Positions 22,856-33,995 of a DNA stretch of 64,000 nt are shown here, one piece after another. Position 1 is the first letter of the stretch, and each line of letters opens with the position of its first letter. The stretch is taken from NCBI GenBank assembly GCA_963580285.1, contig OY757011.1:115230766-115294765 (forward strand), in the 5' to 3' direction. The notes beneath the pieces are model-generated. The model had not been told where the DNA came from. It worked only from the letters and a program-made list of their open reading frames with translations, and did no database searches. Source of the stretch: Lucinisca nassula. Lineage: Eukaryota; Mollusca; Bivalvia; Lucinida; Lucinidae. The translations under genes and the position numbers were made by a program.

Positions 22856-22904
22856 GCAAGTTCCTGTATTGATATATGAACTCGTGTAAGTATGTTGTTG
22901 CTCG

Positions 22905-22965
22905 CAAGAGCTAAATAGTGTTGATTGAGACGTTAAGCCTCAGATCAAACAAACAAACAAACAGG
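22905..22965 (+). mobile_element. S1 tail fragment
   Basis: TAGTGTTGATTGAGACGTTA followed by CAGATCAAACAAACAAACAA. The S1 3' end only. Confidence 0.6.
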
Positions 22966-23509
22966 TTATTTGTATGTCACATGCAATTTTTATGGGTCAA
23001 AGCGACTGGTTATTGTGCATCCATTGTAAAAAAATGTGTTAACAAGTCATAAACACACATTACAACCTATTTTGGAATGGCCAAGCGCATACTGTACATG
23101 TTGCAATTTTTCAACTAAAAGGGCAAATATGTGCCGGTCATCTTTGCTATTTCTTGAAACATGACGCTTGTAATGGGTAAAAAGTCCAGATTTGGGTTTT
23201 CCACCTCCGTGTTTGTTGTACCATCTTGACGAGTTTAGTGTACCCAGACTCAACACACGATCCGTGGTAAGGTGTACCCTTAATTGAAGGTAGTGAGCCA
23301 AGAAATTCTAAATGTATTCTAAATGTTTTCACGAGTTATTAAAAATAGTATATTTACTTCGATAACTAGAGACATGAAAAACCCTAGAGTACTCATGTAT
23401 ATGTCATTACTTTTTAATTGATATACCCTTAAAACTTGAAGTAAAGGAATATTGCACTCACACTTTTCTCTCGTCATAACAAAAATCAGCAGCGTCCGTT
23501 GTACCCAGT
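22966..23509. other. Non-coding, unassigned minus-strand open frame
   Basis: 23047-23301 (minus) stays open for 84 codons, rich in His, Lys and Ser, but I recognise no domain. Treated as chance or an old transposon. Confidence 0.35.
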
Positions 23510-23600
23510 AGAGTTACGTTGTACTGCGGTAATCGGTGCGATGGGTGGTCGGTTTCAGCTCAGCGTAGAAGCATCATGCACCCAAATCTATGTTCCCAAG
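23510..23600 (-). mobile_element. S1 5'-part fragment
   Basis: Reverse of the S1 start: GGTCGGTTTCAGCTC..., GTAGAAGCA, GGGAACATAG-like and CCAAGCCCCGATCC. Confidence 0.55.
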
Positions 23601-24059
23601 CCCCGATCCAACATGATGATACGCGTAAATTGTTAGTTTATTTCTTCTTTGAACATAAACATATGTCTTGTATACTCTTTTCTATAAAAGTACACGTATA
23701 CTCATTCGTAACTAGAAATGCGTCCATAGGACACGGATGCCCCCGCCTGAAAATATGTCTGTTCGTATTCATCAACAGAAAGTTATTGGCCGTGTTTAAG
23801 TTTGGGACCCTTTTTAGCTCACCTGTCACGTAGTGACAAGGTGAGCTTTTGTGATCACATTTTGTCCGTCGTCCGTCGTGCGTCCGTGCGTGCGTGCGTC
23901 CGTCCGTAAACATTTTCAAATTAAGTATATCTCTAATACTCCATGGTCAATCTTGATCAAATTTCATGAGAAGCATCATCAGGTAGGGGGAAAGGCTGCA
24001 TAAGGTTTTTGGGCTGATCAGATTGGAATTCTGGTTGCTATGGCAACATATAACTCCCA

Positions 24060-27000
24060 TAGACTTACAATGGGAAAAAATTAAAATATCTTCTTCTCTG
24101 AAACCACAGGGCCCAGAGCTTAGATATTTAGCATGTAGCAATGGCTAGTCGTCACCTACATAATTCCTGCCAATCATGCCCCTGGGGTCCAAATTGGCCA
24201 CGCCCCGGGACCCCTTCGCTCCCATAGACTCATAATGGAACAACAGCTTCAAAAATCTTCTTCTCGGAAACCACAGGGCCCAGAGCTTAGATATTTAGCA
24301 TGTAGCAATGGCAAGTGGTCACCTACATAATTCCTGCCAATCATGCCCCTAGGGCCGAAATGGGCCACGCCCCGGGGCCCTTTAGCTCCTATAGACTCAT
24401 AATGGAAAAAAAGCTTCAAGAATATCCTTCTCTGAAACCACAGGGCCCAGAGCTGAGAAATTTGGCATGTAGCAACGGCAAGTGGTCACCTACATAATTC
24501 CTGCCAATCATGCCCCTGGGGTCCAAATTGGCCACACCCCGGGTCCCCTTAGCTCCCATAGACTCATAATGGAAAAAAAAGCTTCAAAAATCTCCTTCTC
24601 TGAAACCACAGGGCCCAGAGCTTAGATATTTAGCATGTAGTAACGGCAAGTGGTCACCTACATAATTCCTGCCAATAATGCCCCTGGGTTCCAAATGGGC
24701 GACGCCCCGGGGCCCCTTCGCTCCCATAGACTCATAATAGAACAAAAAGCTTCAAAAATCTTCTTCTTGGAAGCCACAGGGCCCAGAGCTTAGATATTTA
24801 GCATGTAGCAATGGCAAGTGGTCACCTACATAATTCCTGCCAATCATGCTCCTGGGGTCCAAATTGGCCACGCCCCGGGGCCCTTTAGCTCCTATAGACT
24901 CATCATGGAAAAAAAAGCTTCAAAAATCTCTTTCTCTGAAACCACAGGGCCCAGAGCTAAGATATTTGGCATGTAGCAACGGCAAGTGGTCACCTACATA
25001 ATTCCTGCCAATCATGCCCCTGGGGTCCAAATAGGCCACACCCCGGGGCCCCTTAGCTCCCATAGACTCATTATGGAAAAAAGCTTCAAAAATCTTCTTC
25101 TCTGAAACCACAGGGCCCAGAGCTTAGATATTTAGCATGTAGCAACGGCCAGTGGTCACCTACATAATTCCTGCCAATCATGCCCCTGGGTTCCAAATGG
25201 GCGACGCCACAGGGCCCCTTCGCTCCCATAGACTCATAATGGAACAAAAAGCTTCAAAAATCTTCTTCTCAGAAACCACAGGGCCCAGAGCTTAGATATT
25301 TAGCATGTAGCAATGGCAAGTGGTCACCTACATAATTCCTGTCAATCATGCCCCTGGGGTCCAAATTGGCCATGCCCCGGGGCCCTTTAGCTTCTATAGA
25401 CTCATAATGGAAAAAAGCTTCCAAAATTTTCTTCTCTGAAACCACAGGGCACAGAGCTTAGATATTTAGAATGTAGCAACGGCCAGTGGTCACCTACATT
25501 ATTCCTGCCAATCATGCCCCTGGGTTCCAAATGGGCGACGCCACGGGGCCCCTTCGCTCCCATAGACTCATAATGGAACAAAAAGCTTCAAAAATCTTCT
25601 TCTCGGAAACCACAGGGCCGAGAGCTTAGATATTTAGCATGTAGCAATGGCAAGTGGTAACCTACATAATTCCTGCCAATCATGCCCCTATGGTCCAAAT
25701 GGGCCACGCCCTGGGGCCCCTTTGCTCCCATAGACTCATAATGGAAAAAAAAAGCTTCAAAAATCTTCTTCTCTGAAACCACAGGGCCCAGAGTTTAGAT
25801 AGTTAGCATGTAGCTACGGCAATTGGTCACCTACATAATTCCTGCCAATCATGCCCCTGGGTTCCAAATGGGCCACACGCCGGGGCCCCTTAGCTCCTAT
25901 AGACTCATAATGGAAAAAAAGCTTCAAAAATCTTCTTCTCTGAAACCACAGGGCCCAGAGCTTAGATATTTAGCATGTAGCAATGGCAAAAGGTCACCCA
26001 CATAAATCCTGCCAATCATGCCCGTGGGGTCCAAATGGGCCACGCTCCGGGGCCCCTTAGTTCCCATTGACACATAATGGAAAAAAGCTTCAAAAATCTT
26101 CTTCTCTGAAACCACAGGGCCCAGAGCTTAGATATTTAGCATGTAGCAATGACAAGTTGTCACCTACATAAATCCTGCCAATCATGCCCCTGGGGTCCAA
26201 ATAGGCCACACCCTGGGACCCCCTTAGCTCCCATAGACACATAATGGAAAAAAAAACTTCAAAAATCTTCTTCTCTGAAACCACAGGGCCCAGAGCTTAG
26301 ATATTTAGCATGTAGTAACGGCAAGTAGTCACCTACATATTTCCTGCCAATCATGCCCCTGGGGTTCCAAATGGGCCACACCCCGGGGCCCCTTAGCTCC
26401 CATAGACTCATAATGGAAAAAAGCTTAAAAAATCTTCTTCTCAGAAACTGTGAAGCACAGAACATAGATATTTAGTGTCTAGGAACATAAAATAGCCAGC
26501 TACATAAATCCTGCTAACCCTGCCCCTGGGGTCAAAATTGGCCACACCAGAGCTCATCACCTCCAATAGACTTATAATGGAAAAAAACTTCTTCTATGAA
26601 ACCATAATGCCCAGAGCTTAGATTTTTAGTATGTAGCCACGTCAAGTGGCCACCTACATAAATCCTGCCAGTTATGCCCCTGGGATCCAAATTGGCCACA
26701 CCCCAGGGCTCTTTAGCTTCCATAGACTTACAATTGGAGAAACTTCAAAAATCTTCTTCTCTGAAACCACAGGGCCATTATAATGAAAAAAAAACAAAAA
26801 AAAAAAACAACTTAAAATGGGGAAAAAAATCTTCAAAAATCTTCTTTTCTGAAACCATAAGTCCCAGAGCTTAGGTATTTAGCATGTAGCAATGTCGAGT
26901 GGTCGCTTACATGAATCCTGCCAATCATGCCCCTGGGGTCCAAATCCTGTGGCCCCTTAACTCCAACGAACTTATAATGGAAAAAAGCTTCAAACATCTT

Positions 27001-27180
27001 CTTTGAAACCATGAAGTAAAGACCTTAGTTATTTAGTATATGGCAACACAAAATGGTCGCCTACATAAATCCTGCCAACCGTGCCCTTTGTGTCAAAATT
27101 GGCCAAGCCCCAGGGGTCATTAGCTCCTATAGACTTATACTGGAAAAAACTTAAAAAAATCTTTTTTCTCCAAAACCATA
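24060..27180 (-). repeat. Tandem array of H1-B, about 18 units of 166-168 bp
   Basis: Each unit has TCTTCTTCTCTGAAACCACA, GAGCTTAGATATTTAGCATG, CACCTACATAATTCCTGCC and CATAGACTCATAATGG. As in H1-A, the units nearest the element's 5' end (26470-27180) are the most diverged. Confidence 0.9.
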
Positions 27181-27189
27181 AGGCACAGA

Positions 27190-27358
27190 TTTTGTTTGAT
27201 TTGAGGTTTTACATCCCCGTCAACACTGTATAGGCCATTTTGGAGATGTCTCTACCAATTTTGTGGGACTTTTACCCGACATTGGGATGAAATTACATCT
27301 CAAGCCCTGTCGCCCAATGAAACCAGTAGGGTTTATAAGCATGGAAACCACTTTGCCT
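27190..27358 (-). mobile_element. S1 SINE nested in H1-B
   Basis: GTTTGATTTGAGGTTTTACA at the tail side, CAAGCCCTGTCGCCCAATG and GGGTTTATAAGCATGG. Sits at the same place as the S1 in H1-A. Confidence 0.75.
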
Positions 27359-27461
27359 GAGCTTAGATATTTAGTATGTAGCAATGTCAAGTGGTCTCCT
27401 ACACTAATGATTTTCTGGTACACAGGTGAGCGATATAGGGCCATTGGGCCCTCTTGTTTCA

Positions 27462-28085
27462 AGTTTGACCTCTAAGTATGACCCTGACCTTGTAGGTAAG
27501 GACCTTGGTTTTGTGTGAGGCAGATTGTCTCATGATGGCCAACATTTCTGCCAAATAATTTCAAAATCCATCCAGAGATAAGAAATTTATTGACCGACCA
27601 TTTTTTTTACCTTGGACCTCTGAGTATGACCTTGACCTTGGAGGTACGTATCATTGTTTGCACGTGACACATCGTCTCATGATGGTTAATATTTCTTCAA
27701 AGTAATTTTAAAATCCATCCAGAAATAAGTAAGTTATTGACTGCGTTTAAGTTTCGGACCCTTTTTTTGACCTTTGACCTCTAAGTATGACCTTGCCCTT
27801 GGAGGTACGGATCTGGGTTTTCACGTGACACATCGTTTCATGATGGTCAACACTTCTTCAAAGTAATTTCAAAATCCATCCAGAAATAAGTAAGTTATTG
27901 ACTGCGTTTAAGTTTCGGACCCTTTTTTGGCCTTTGACCTCTAAGTATGACCTTGACCTTGGAGGTACGGACCTGGGTTTTGCACGTGACACGTCGTCTC
28001 ATGATGGTTAATATTTCTGCCGAGTAATTTTAAAATCCATCAAGAAATAAGGAAGTTATTGACTGCGTTTAAGTTTCGGACGCAC
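27462..28085 (+). repeat. Tandem array of H2, about 4 units of 150-161 bp
   Basis: Recurring landmarks: GACCTCTAAGTATGACC, CCTTGGAGGTACGGA, GACACATCGTCTCATGATGG, AAAATCCATCCAGAAATAAG, GCGTTTAAGTTTCGGACCC. Confidence 0.9.
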
Positions 28086-28117
28086 GGACGCACGGACGGA
28101 CGGACGGACGGACAGGG
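28085..28117. repeat. (CGGA)n microsatellite of H2
   Basis: CGCACGGACGCACGGACGGA type tetramers following the array. Confidence 0.9.
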
Positions 28118-28163
28118 GCAACGCTATATGCCCTTTCCACCATTCTTCGAATGTCGGGGGCAT

Positions 28164-28436
28164 AAAAAGCTAGTATTTGGAGATAGTGCATTAGCTCATG
28201 GCGCGATGAAAAAACAAAGTGACATTTCTGCTACAGTTATAAGACAGTATATGCTCGTAGAAACCGACGCATTGACGGTGTTCTATAGAATAGCTACAAT
28301 CTAAGTTTTGATCAAAACTAAGAAATACTGTATACCTATGTAAATAAAACTATGAAGATTGCCAAGATGGTTTTTTGAAACACATTAAAACACACACACG
28401 CATGCACGATTGAAAATAAAAATTAAGCTTTCTAAA
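28164..28436. other. Non-coding
   Basis: No gene seen. A short CA-rich stretch lies at 28386-28406. Confidence 0.4.
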
Positions 28437-28670
28437 TAATTTGTTTGAATTGGTGTTTAACGTCCCCGTCAACACAATTTAGGTCATTTTGGAGACGTTG
28501 CTTCCAATTTTGTGGGACTTGTAGCCGACATTGAGGTGAAATGACATCTCAAGCCATGTCGCCCAATGAAACCAGAAGGCTTATATGCATTGGACGATCT
28601 GACACGCACCGCTTTGCCTGGACAGGCTTTGTCCGTCTTAGCTGTTTACCAGTACTCGTGTGTGTTCTAG
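28437..28670 (-). mobile_element. S1 SINE
   Basis: GGTGTTTAACGTCCCCGTC, GTGAAATGACATCTCAAGCC, GCGCACCGCTTTGCC-like head and GTTTACCAGTACTCGTGTG. Reverse orientation. Confidence 0.75.
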
Positions 28671-29208
28671 ATAATTTCGGCAAATAAGGCCCCCTTTTTA
28701 ATCAATGTAAAACAGTGTTTTCAATGGTGTTACTTTTACAAGAACGAAAATCCAGCTTACCTATTTTGAAGCCATATGGCAATGAATTTGGAAGGTATAT
28801 TCACAAGCTTGAACAAGAGCAGATTGAGGTAGATACTTCCAGAAAGTTTCGTTATTCCAAAGCTTATACCGTAGGCAATCAATCCCAGTGCAACCCTATA
28901 ATATCATAAGACAAACTCTATAACAATATTTATCTGGATATTTCTCGGAGCTTAATTATGCCAAAGCTTATTATCCGGAGCTACCCTGTAATATCATAAG
29001 ACAAACTGTAAAATTGTGTTTAGTTATTTCGGACAGATTACATGTACCAAAACTTATACCGTAGGCAATAATCCTGTAATTTCATACCTCGGTACTGTTG
29101 CATAGGCTCTTTAAGATTAGATCTATACTCAAAATGTAAGGAATGCGGCGTCTGATCGGAGTCTGCCATGTTTGTTTAAAAGTTCAGAGATTAAGTGTTA
29201 AACGAAAA
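28671..29208. repeat. Non-coding with a degenerate tandem repeat
   Basis: Between 28850 and 29090, AATATCATAAGACAAACT occurs twice and ATACCGTAGGCAAT twice, at roughly 60-180 bp spacing. A weak local tandem repeat with no coding content. Confidence 0.5.
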
Positions 29209-29620
29209 CATCACGAAAAAACACGCCTATATAATTTTGACCCACTTGAATCCCACTTTTATATAGTAAAACTGGGGTTTGCAGGGGTAAACCTTATTTT
29301 TCTTTTTTGTGCTCTGAAATATGGATTGTGGGTACTCGTTAGAACCGCCTCGATGAGGCCAACCTCGATGAGGTTCTAATGAGTGCCAACAATCTATATT
29401 TTGAGCAGAAATAAGAAAAATATCACACTTTTTCATCTTAAAATTATCATTTTTTCGGCGATAAAGGTGACAATGTATTTGTATAGGCGTGGTTCTAATG
29501 AGTGCCAACAATCTATATTTTGAGCAGAAATAAGAAAAATATCACACTTTTTCATCTTAAAATTATCATTTTTTCGGCGATAAAGGTGACACTGTATTTG
29601 TATAGGCGTGTTTGCGTAAT
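29209..29620. mobile_element. M1 foldback MITE with internal 119-bp duplication
   Basis: TIRs CATCACGAAAAAACACGCC and TATAGGCGTGTTTGCGTAATG. The right half is present twice in tandem: 29372-29490 and 29491-29609 start alike (GGTTCTAATGAGTGCCAACA) and are almost identical. Confidence 0.8.
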
Positions 29621-29709
29621 GCAGAGATGTCTAAGTGTTTTATCATTCCACAGCGCTATGCTGCACATATATATTACATATATCGTAATGGACTGTGACT
29701 TTTTTCGGT

Positions 29710-29870
29710 TCTGGTTTCCGGCACTCCGGTCACTCTTGATTTTCTTTTGCTCCAGCATTTCAGTGGTTTCTTGTTGTCGAGTCCTCGCCGTTGTCTCTGT
29801 GGATATTTGATTTTTGTGTTCTCGGAGATGTTACACTGATGAGTAGGCGGCCTTCATGACTGAACAATGG
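29710..29870 (+). mobile_element. R1 tail, left part (split)
   Basis: TTTTCTTTTGCTCCAGCATT to GGCCTTCATGACTGAACAA. The same tail resumes at 31010 after a tandem array. Confidence 0.7.
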
Positions 29871-29884
29871 TGCGTGGTCTGTGG

Positions 29885-30905
29885 TGCTTGGTGCGTGGTT
29901 CCGAGTTTATAGTAGGTACCTTGTGAGAGTAACACCTCCTACAGTTTTAAATCGATCCTTTTGAAATTTGACGGATGTTTTTATCATAGTTTGAAGATGG
30001 GCATATGCTTTTGTCAGAATCCTCAAATTATTTTTTCTTCACTTTTTTGCACATTTTTAACTAAGACTGTTTTTTCATGGTTTTGAGTTTGTAGTAGGTA
30101 CCTTTGTGAGCGCAACTCCTCCTACAGTTTTAAACCAATCCTTACGAAATTTTACAGCCGTTTTTATCATGGTCTGAAAATGTGCATGTGTTTTTTTCAC
30201 AATCCGTAAATTAATTTTATTCACTTTTTTCACAGGACTTTTTTTTGCATGGTTCTGAATTTGTAGTTGTACCTTGTGAGCGCAACTCCTCCTACAGTTT
30301 TAACCAATCCTTTTAAAATTTTACAGGTGTTTTTATCATGGTCTGAAGATGTGCATGTGCTTTTTTTAGAACCCTTAATTTTTTTTTCACTTATTTTTTC
30401 ACATTTTAACTGAGACTGTTTTGGCATGGTTCCGAATTTGTAGTAGGTACATTGTGAGCGCAACTCCACCTACAGTTTTAAACCGATCATTTGAAGTTTT
30501 ACAGGTGTCTTTATCATGGTCTGAATATGTGCATGTTTTTTTTTTTCAGAATCCTCAAATTAATGTTTTGACGTATTTCACATTTTTACTTAGACTTTGG
30601 CGTGGTTCTGAATTCGTAGTAGGTACCTTGTGAGCGCAACTCCTCTTACAGTTTTATACCGATCCTTCAAAAACTTCACAGGTGTTTTATTCGAGGTCAG
30701 AAGATATGCATGTGCTTCGTCCTGAATCTTGAAATATCTGTTTTTCACTTTTTTTTCACATTTTTGGCGTAGACCTCTTTCATGCATCAATACTATGAAA
30801 TAGTATATGCTGTAGGTACCTTGTGAGCGCAAGTCCTCTTACAGTTTAATACCGGTCCTTCTGAAACTTAAAAGTTGTTTGTATTATGGTCCATCATAAA
30901 CCTCT
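29885..30905 (+). repeat. Tandem array, 6 units of about 171-193 bp
   Basis: Units share GTAGTAGGTACCTTGTGAGC, GCAACTCCTCCTACAG, TTATCATGGTCTGAAGATG and a T-rich end. Six starts can be counted (about 29911, 30092, 30263, 30441, 30619, 30811). The array lies inside an R1 tail. Confidence 0.85.
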
Positions 30906-31009
30906 TGTTTGCAGGTTTCAGATAAGTGATACCAATGGCGGTCTGGTTAACTTACTCATTTTAACAGCACAAATAAAAAAGGCGGGGCCGGGGGACAAAA
31001 ATACCCTAT

Positions 31010-31200
31010 GGATTTTTTTTTGCTTGTATATTTTTGTTTTGGATAGCCAATTGGCCATTTTGTGGGAAAGTAACTGTCCTTTTGGCTTTCCGCTATTGAT
31101 GTTTCCATTTGGGTCTAGTTATTTCATGTTTGTGTTCCTTTCCCTTTGGTGCCTCTGGGAGCTGTGGGTTAATTGTATCGATTCCTGATCATTGTCTTTT
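31010..31200 (+). mobile_element. R1 tail, right part (split)
   Basis: TGGATAGCCAATTGGCC, TTTGTGGGAAAGTAACTG, CTTTCCCTTTGGTG and the end TATCGATTCCTGATCATT. Confidence 0.8.
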
Positions 31201-31373
31201 TTCTATTTTTATATCAAAAGAACAACACCATTTAAAATGTGTCTTCGAGCACACGTAAGACTAAATCAAAATACCGGCGGTACTGTGGTTACGATTGTCT
31301 CTGAGTGTAGGCTGCGAAAATGGGAAATGAGACGTAGACTGTTTTGTGTCATCCCTAAATGTTTGTCCTTTAA

Positions 31374-31445
31374 GCAAGCAGTATAGACCAGATCAGTCGC
31401 CGCGTTCTTTGTTGTCTGATTTGGGTTTATACTGTTTGTCAATGT
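31374..31445. repeat. M3-type hairpin
   Basis: CAGTATAGACCAGATCAG / CTGATTTGGGTTTATACTG arms. Confidence 0.6.
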
Positions 31446-31469
31446 CCCAGAAAATGACCTAAATTAAAC

Positions 31470-31530
31470 AAACAAACAAACCCACCCCCCCCCCCCAAAA
31501 AAAAAGAAAGAAAAAAAAAGAAAAGAAAAT
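31470..31530. repeat. S1-like tail end with C- and A-runs
   Basis: AAACAAACAAACAAACCC followed by long C and A runs. Confidence 0.6.
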
Positions 31531-31664
31531 ATGAGCCGAGACAGTGTCCTACAGATTACCCTTTTCACACAGTAAGCTGACGTATAATAGAGACAAGAAT
31601 AGCACAGCTATTAATGAACAGAAATAACATTTTTCCTGGTAAACCACTCTTTTCGTACAAAATA

Positions 31665-32035
31665 GAAGTGGAGGCAATGATCAGGAATCGATATAATTAA
31701 CCCACAGCTCACATCAGAGACACCAAACGGAAAAAACACAAACATGAAACAACAGACCCTAATGGAAACATCAACAGCGGAAAGCCTAAAGGACAGTTAC
31801 TTTCCAACAAAATGGCCAATAGGCTATCCAAAATAAAATAAGCGACACAAACACCCAAAGACAAACCATAACAAAAATAAACCTCGACAGAAGAACCGCC
31901 TTGGAACGGTCAGCGGAAACGAATTCCACTGGGTGGCTTAAAACGATTTTACGTGGCCACAATCATCGCCCTTACTTCCGTCGCGATTAAGGCAAATAAT
32001 TTGTTCAGTCCGCATGAAGGCCTCCTAATGCTTTT
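31665..32035 (-). mobile_element. R1 3' tail copy
   Basis: Reverse tail: GCAATGATCAGGAATCGAT at the start, CCAACAAAATGGCCAATAGG, GAACCGCCTTGGAACGGTC, CGTCGCGATTAAGGC. Confidence 0.85.
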
Positions 32036-32335
32036 TGCGCGGGGATCATTTATAGTCACGAGAATAGCCGCAACATAACTTTGCATGTTTATATGAGCCC
32101 CGCCAAGCGAATTTGGGTCTTCGAGCATTCCGTCATGACAAATTTTAACTGCGCATGCCCAGCCATTCAGAGGGGCCAGGGATGTGGATTTCTGTCTGAA
32201 GGTTCCTCTTGATTCACTGCTTGTATGAGCGAGCAGCGAAGGTTCTGGCGAGACTGCGCGGATGCGCAGGCTCGCCTGAACCTTCGCTGCTCGCATAGGC
32301 GATAAGTACCAAAATCGCTTGACGGGGCCCATATA
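32036..32335. repeat. Region with a GC-rich foldback
   Basis: Hairpin at about 32225-32300: GCGAGCAGCGAAGGTTC / GAACCTTCGCTGCTCGC, loop CTGCGCGGATGCGCAG. 53240-53370 is a degenerate relative. The long minus-strand open frame here (31949-32332) is a by-product of this hairpin and the R1 tail and has no domain. Confidence 0.65.
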
Positions 32336-32592
32336 TCTATTGGTCGATTGATGAACGATCGATTAAAAGGTCAACCTCCAATACAAATTAGTCAGCAAAC
32401 AGCTCTCTCTGCTTTTCTGTCAATCCTGAGAAACACTGTGCCAATGGTTATCCACGTAGTGCACAGTGAAGATTCTTTTTAGACTGAGCTGATGCAAAGG
32501 CTGTGTCATTAATGAGCGTACATAAGTAAAGACATCTTTGCACTTGGCGCAGTCCAAATGGAGCATCAGTATATCAACCATTTAGGCTATTT
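32336..32592. other. Non-coding (SLC22 intron)
   Basis: Searched by eye for the missing SLC22 exon. Not found. Confidence 0.4.
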
Positions 32593-32789
32593 CTGCAGAC
32601 GACAGATGTTTTTTTAATTATTATTATTATCCCCTAAACACAGGTTTTGCGATTTCATGCAAATTGTCTCCGATGAAAACAGGTTTTGACATTTCATGCA
32701 AATTGTCTCCACACAATTTGCATGAATTGTGAAACCTGTTTCTGAGAAAAAAAAATAAGAGAAATAATTTTTAAATGTCGTCTGCAGAC
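32593..32789. mobile_element. Foldback MITE
   Basis: Outer arms GCAGACGACA / TGTCGTCTGC. Inner arms AACAGGTTTTGACATTTCATG and CATGAATTGTGAAACCTGTT, with AATTTGCATG sub-repeats. A decayed relative is near 33355-33475. Confidence 0.7.
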
Positions 32790-32960
32790 ATTTTTACGCA
32801 GAGTGCTACGCGTAAAGCTGATCACCGCAAACTTTGAATATTTATATTCTAAAGTTTGGTCAAACAAAATAGCTAACAAAGTTTTCTTAGTTATAAACTC
32901 AAAAGTTTCACTTCCTTTCTTCATAAATCATTTTGAATAATAATAAACGAACATTCTTAC

Positions 32961-33194
32961 CAGTTAATTGATAAAAGACATGTGACTTTGATGAGAAATC
33001 GGCTCTTGAAGAGATCCAAAAACGAATACTTTCTGTCCTTCTTCTGTTCATGCGGATCTGTTAAGACCAGTTGCTTCATGTGCGTCATATCCGGTAATGG
33101 ACGCCTGTTGACCTTTGCCACAGTAGCGACAACATTTTCAGCGTCATTTATTCGATCATGAGCGTAGTACCAACGAAAACTTTCTGGTATAAGC
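32961..33194 (-). CDS. SLC22-type transporter, exon after TM6
   Basis: A 234-nt minus-strand exon, too short on coding starts to show as an open frame with ATG. Acceptor ACGTCAAATGTAG, donor GTAAGA (32955-32960). It opens LIPESFRWYYAHDR, the hallmark P-E-S-x-R-W block that follows TM6 in SLC22. VVATVAKVNRRPLPDM and a charged linker HEQKKDRK follow, then FLDLFKSRFLIKVTCLL, the start of TM7. This is the large cytoplasmic loop, a known place for regulatory phosphorylation in the family. The first base completes the Leu codon begun at the end of the 34647-35068 exon, and it ends two bases into a Trp codon. The join is therefore in phase on the left and leads to the unseen TM7-TM8 exon. Confidence 0.88.
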
Positions 33195-33995
33195 CTACAT
33201 TTGACGTAAAAGTTATTGTTGATATGACAATTATATATATATATCTATACTTTTTGTGAGCTTCGAGAATGGTCATTGAAAAATCAATTCCTTCAGACAG
33301 TGCAAAAAAGTTTAGAGCAGACACGGCAATCTATTTTTATCATTGTTTTTCAGTGAAAATAATGCTTAACATTTCACGTGAATCGTAAGCCCAGCAGACG
33401 AAAAACACGTAATATCAAACCTATGTTTCGTTAAAATAATTAAAATTTTTATTATGTCGTCTAAACGTGCTTAGCACTTAAAGAGCATGCTTTTACTGAC
33501 AATTCCAAGACGGTGCTTATGTTGTGGCTTATTATCGTCATTGTTTGTGTTTACATGTATGGCGTGGTAAAATGCTTTAGGCTTTCCGCTTGTAATGTAT
33601 TAATTACTGTACATTTGCTTTGTTTTTGTGCTTCTAACCCTTCAGTATCTTGGATGGAAGGATTTTGATCATTGCACTCACTTCCAGTTTGTTTATATCT
33701 TAGCTTACAATATATAATATTTCCAAGTTTTTTTGTGTTTGTAAAGAAATTTCCTGTAAAGTCAGATCTTAAGTACTTTGTGATATTAATACAAAATTGT
33801 ATGATCTATTCTGCGGATAAATGCAACTATAACGTTTGCTTTCATGTTTCTTAAAATGGCCAATGCGTGATGAATAATTGTTTCTGCTTCACTTCAAACA
33901 AAACATATGGACGCTCGTTTTAGCCTCCTCATTCGAGTTTTGAGCAAACAAATGTAATCCCTATGTAAACCACTCTTTTCTCTTTACGTATGCAA
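33195..33995. other. SLC22 intron, no repeat identified in most of it
   Basis: Short TA repeat at 33230-33245. Otherwise no structure seen apart from a weak foldback relative near 33355-33475. Confidence 0.5.

Larger units (their letters stand above)
23815..27456 (-). mobile_element. H1-B, tandem-cored element, inverted relative to H1-A
   Basis: The mirror of H1-A: palindrome at 23817-23846, CGTC/CGTG tetramers to 23905, the ATGGTCAATCTTGATCAAAT block, an array of about 18 units of 166-168 bp (24060-27180), a nested S1 SINE, ACAGGTGAGC (27422-27431) and the end GGGCCATTGGGCCCTCTTG. Length 3.64 kb against 3.54 kb for H1-A. The 15.7 kb between A and B could loop out or invert by recombination. 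Confidence 0.8.
23737..28163 (+). mobile_element. H2 tandem-cored element with H1-B nested inside
   Basis: Left end ATGCCCCCG (23737-23745) and right end CGGGGGCAT (28155-28163) form a subterminal inverted repeat. The core is a tandem array of about 160-bp units (27462-28085) followed by CGGA/CGCA tetramers. One partial unit (GTGTTTAAGTTTGGGACCC) lies at 23791-23810, left of H1-B, so H1-B split the core within its T run. No protein. Same plan as H1 and H3 but unrelated in sequence; placing H2 among Helentron-associated elements is inference. Confidence 0.65.

Noticed and set aside
23047..23301. 84-codon minus-strand frame as a gene or transposase piece
   Set aside because: No motif I could name. 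Left as unassigned.
31949..32332. 127-codon minus-strand open frame
   Set aside because: Made of an R1 tail and a GC-rich hairpin; no protein domain.
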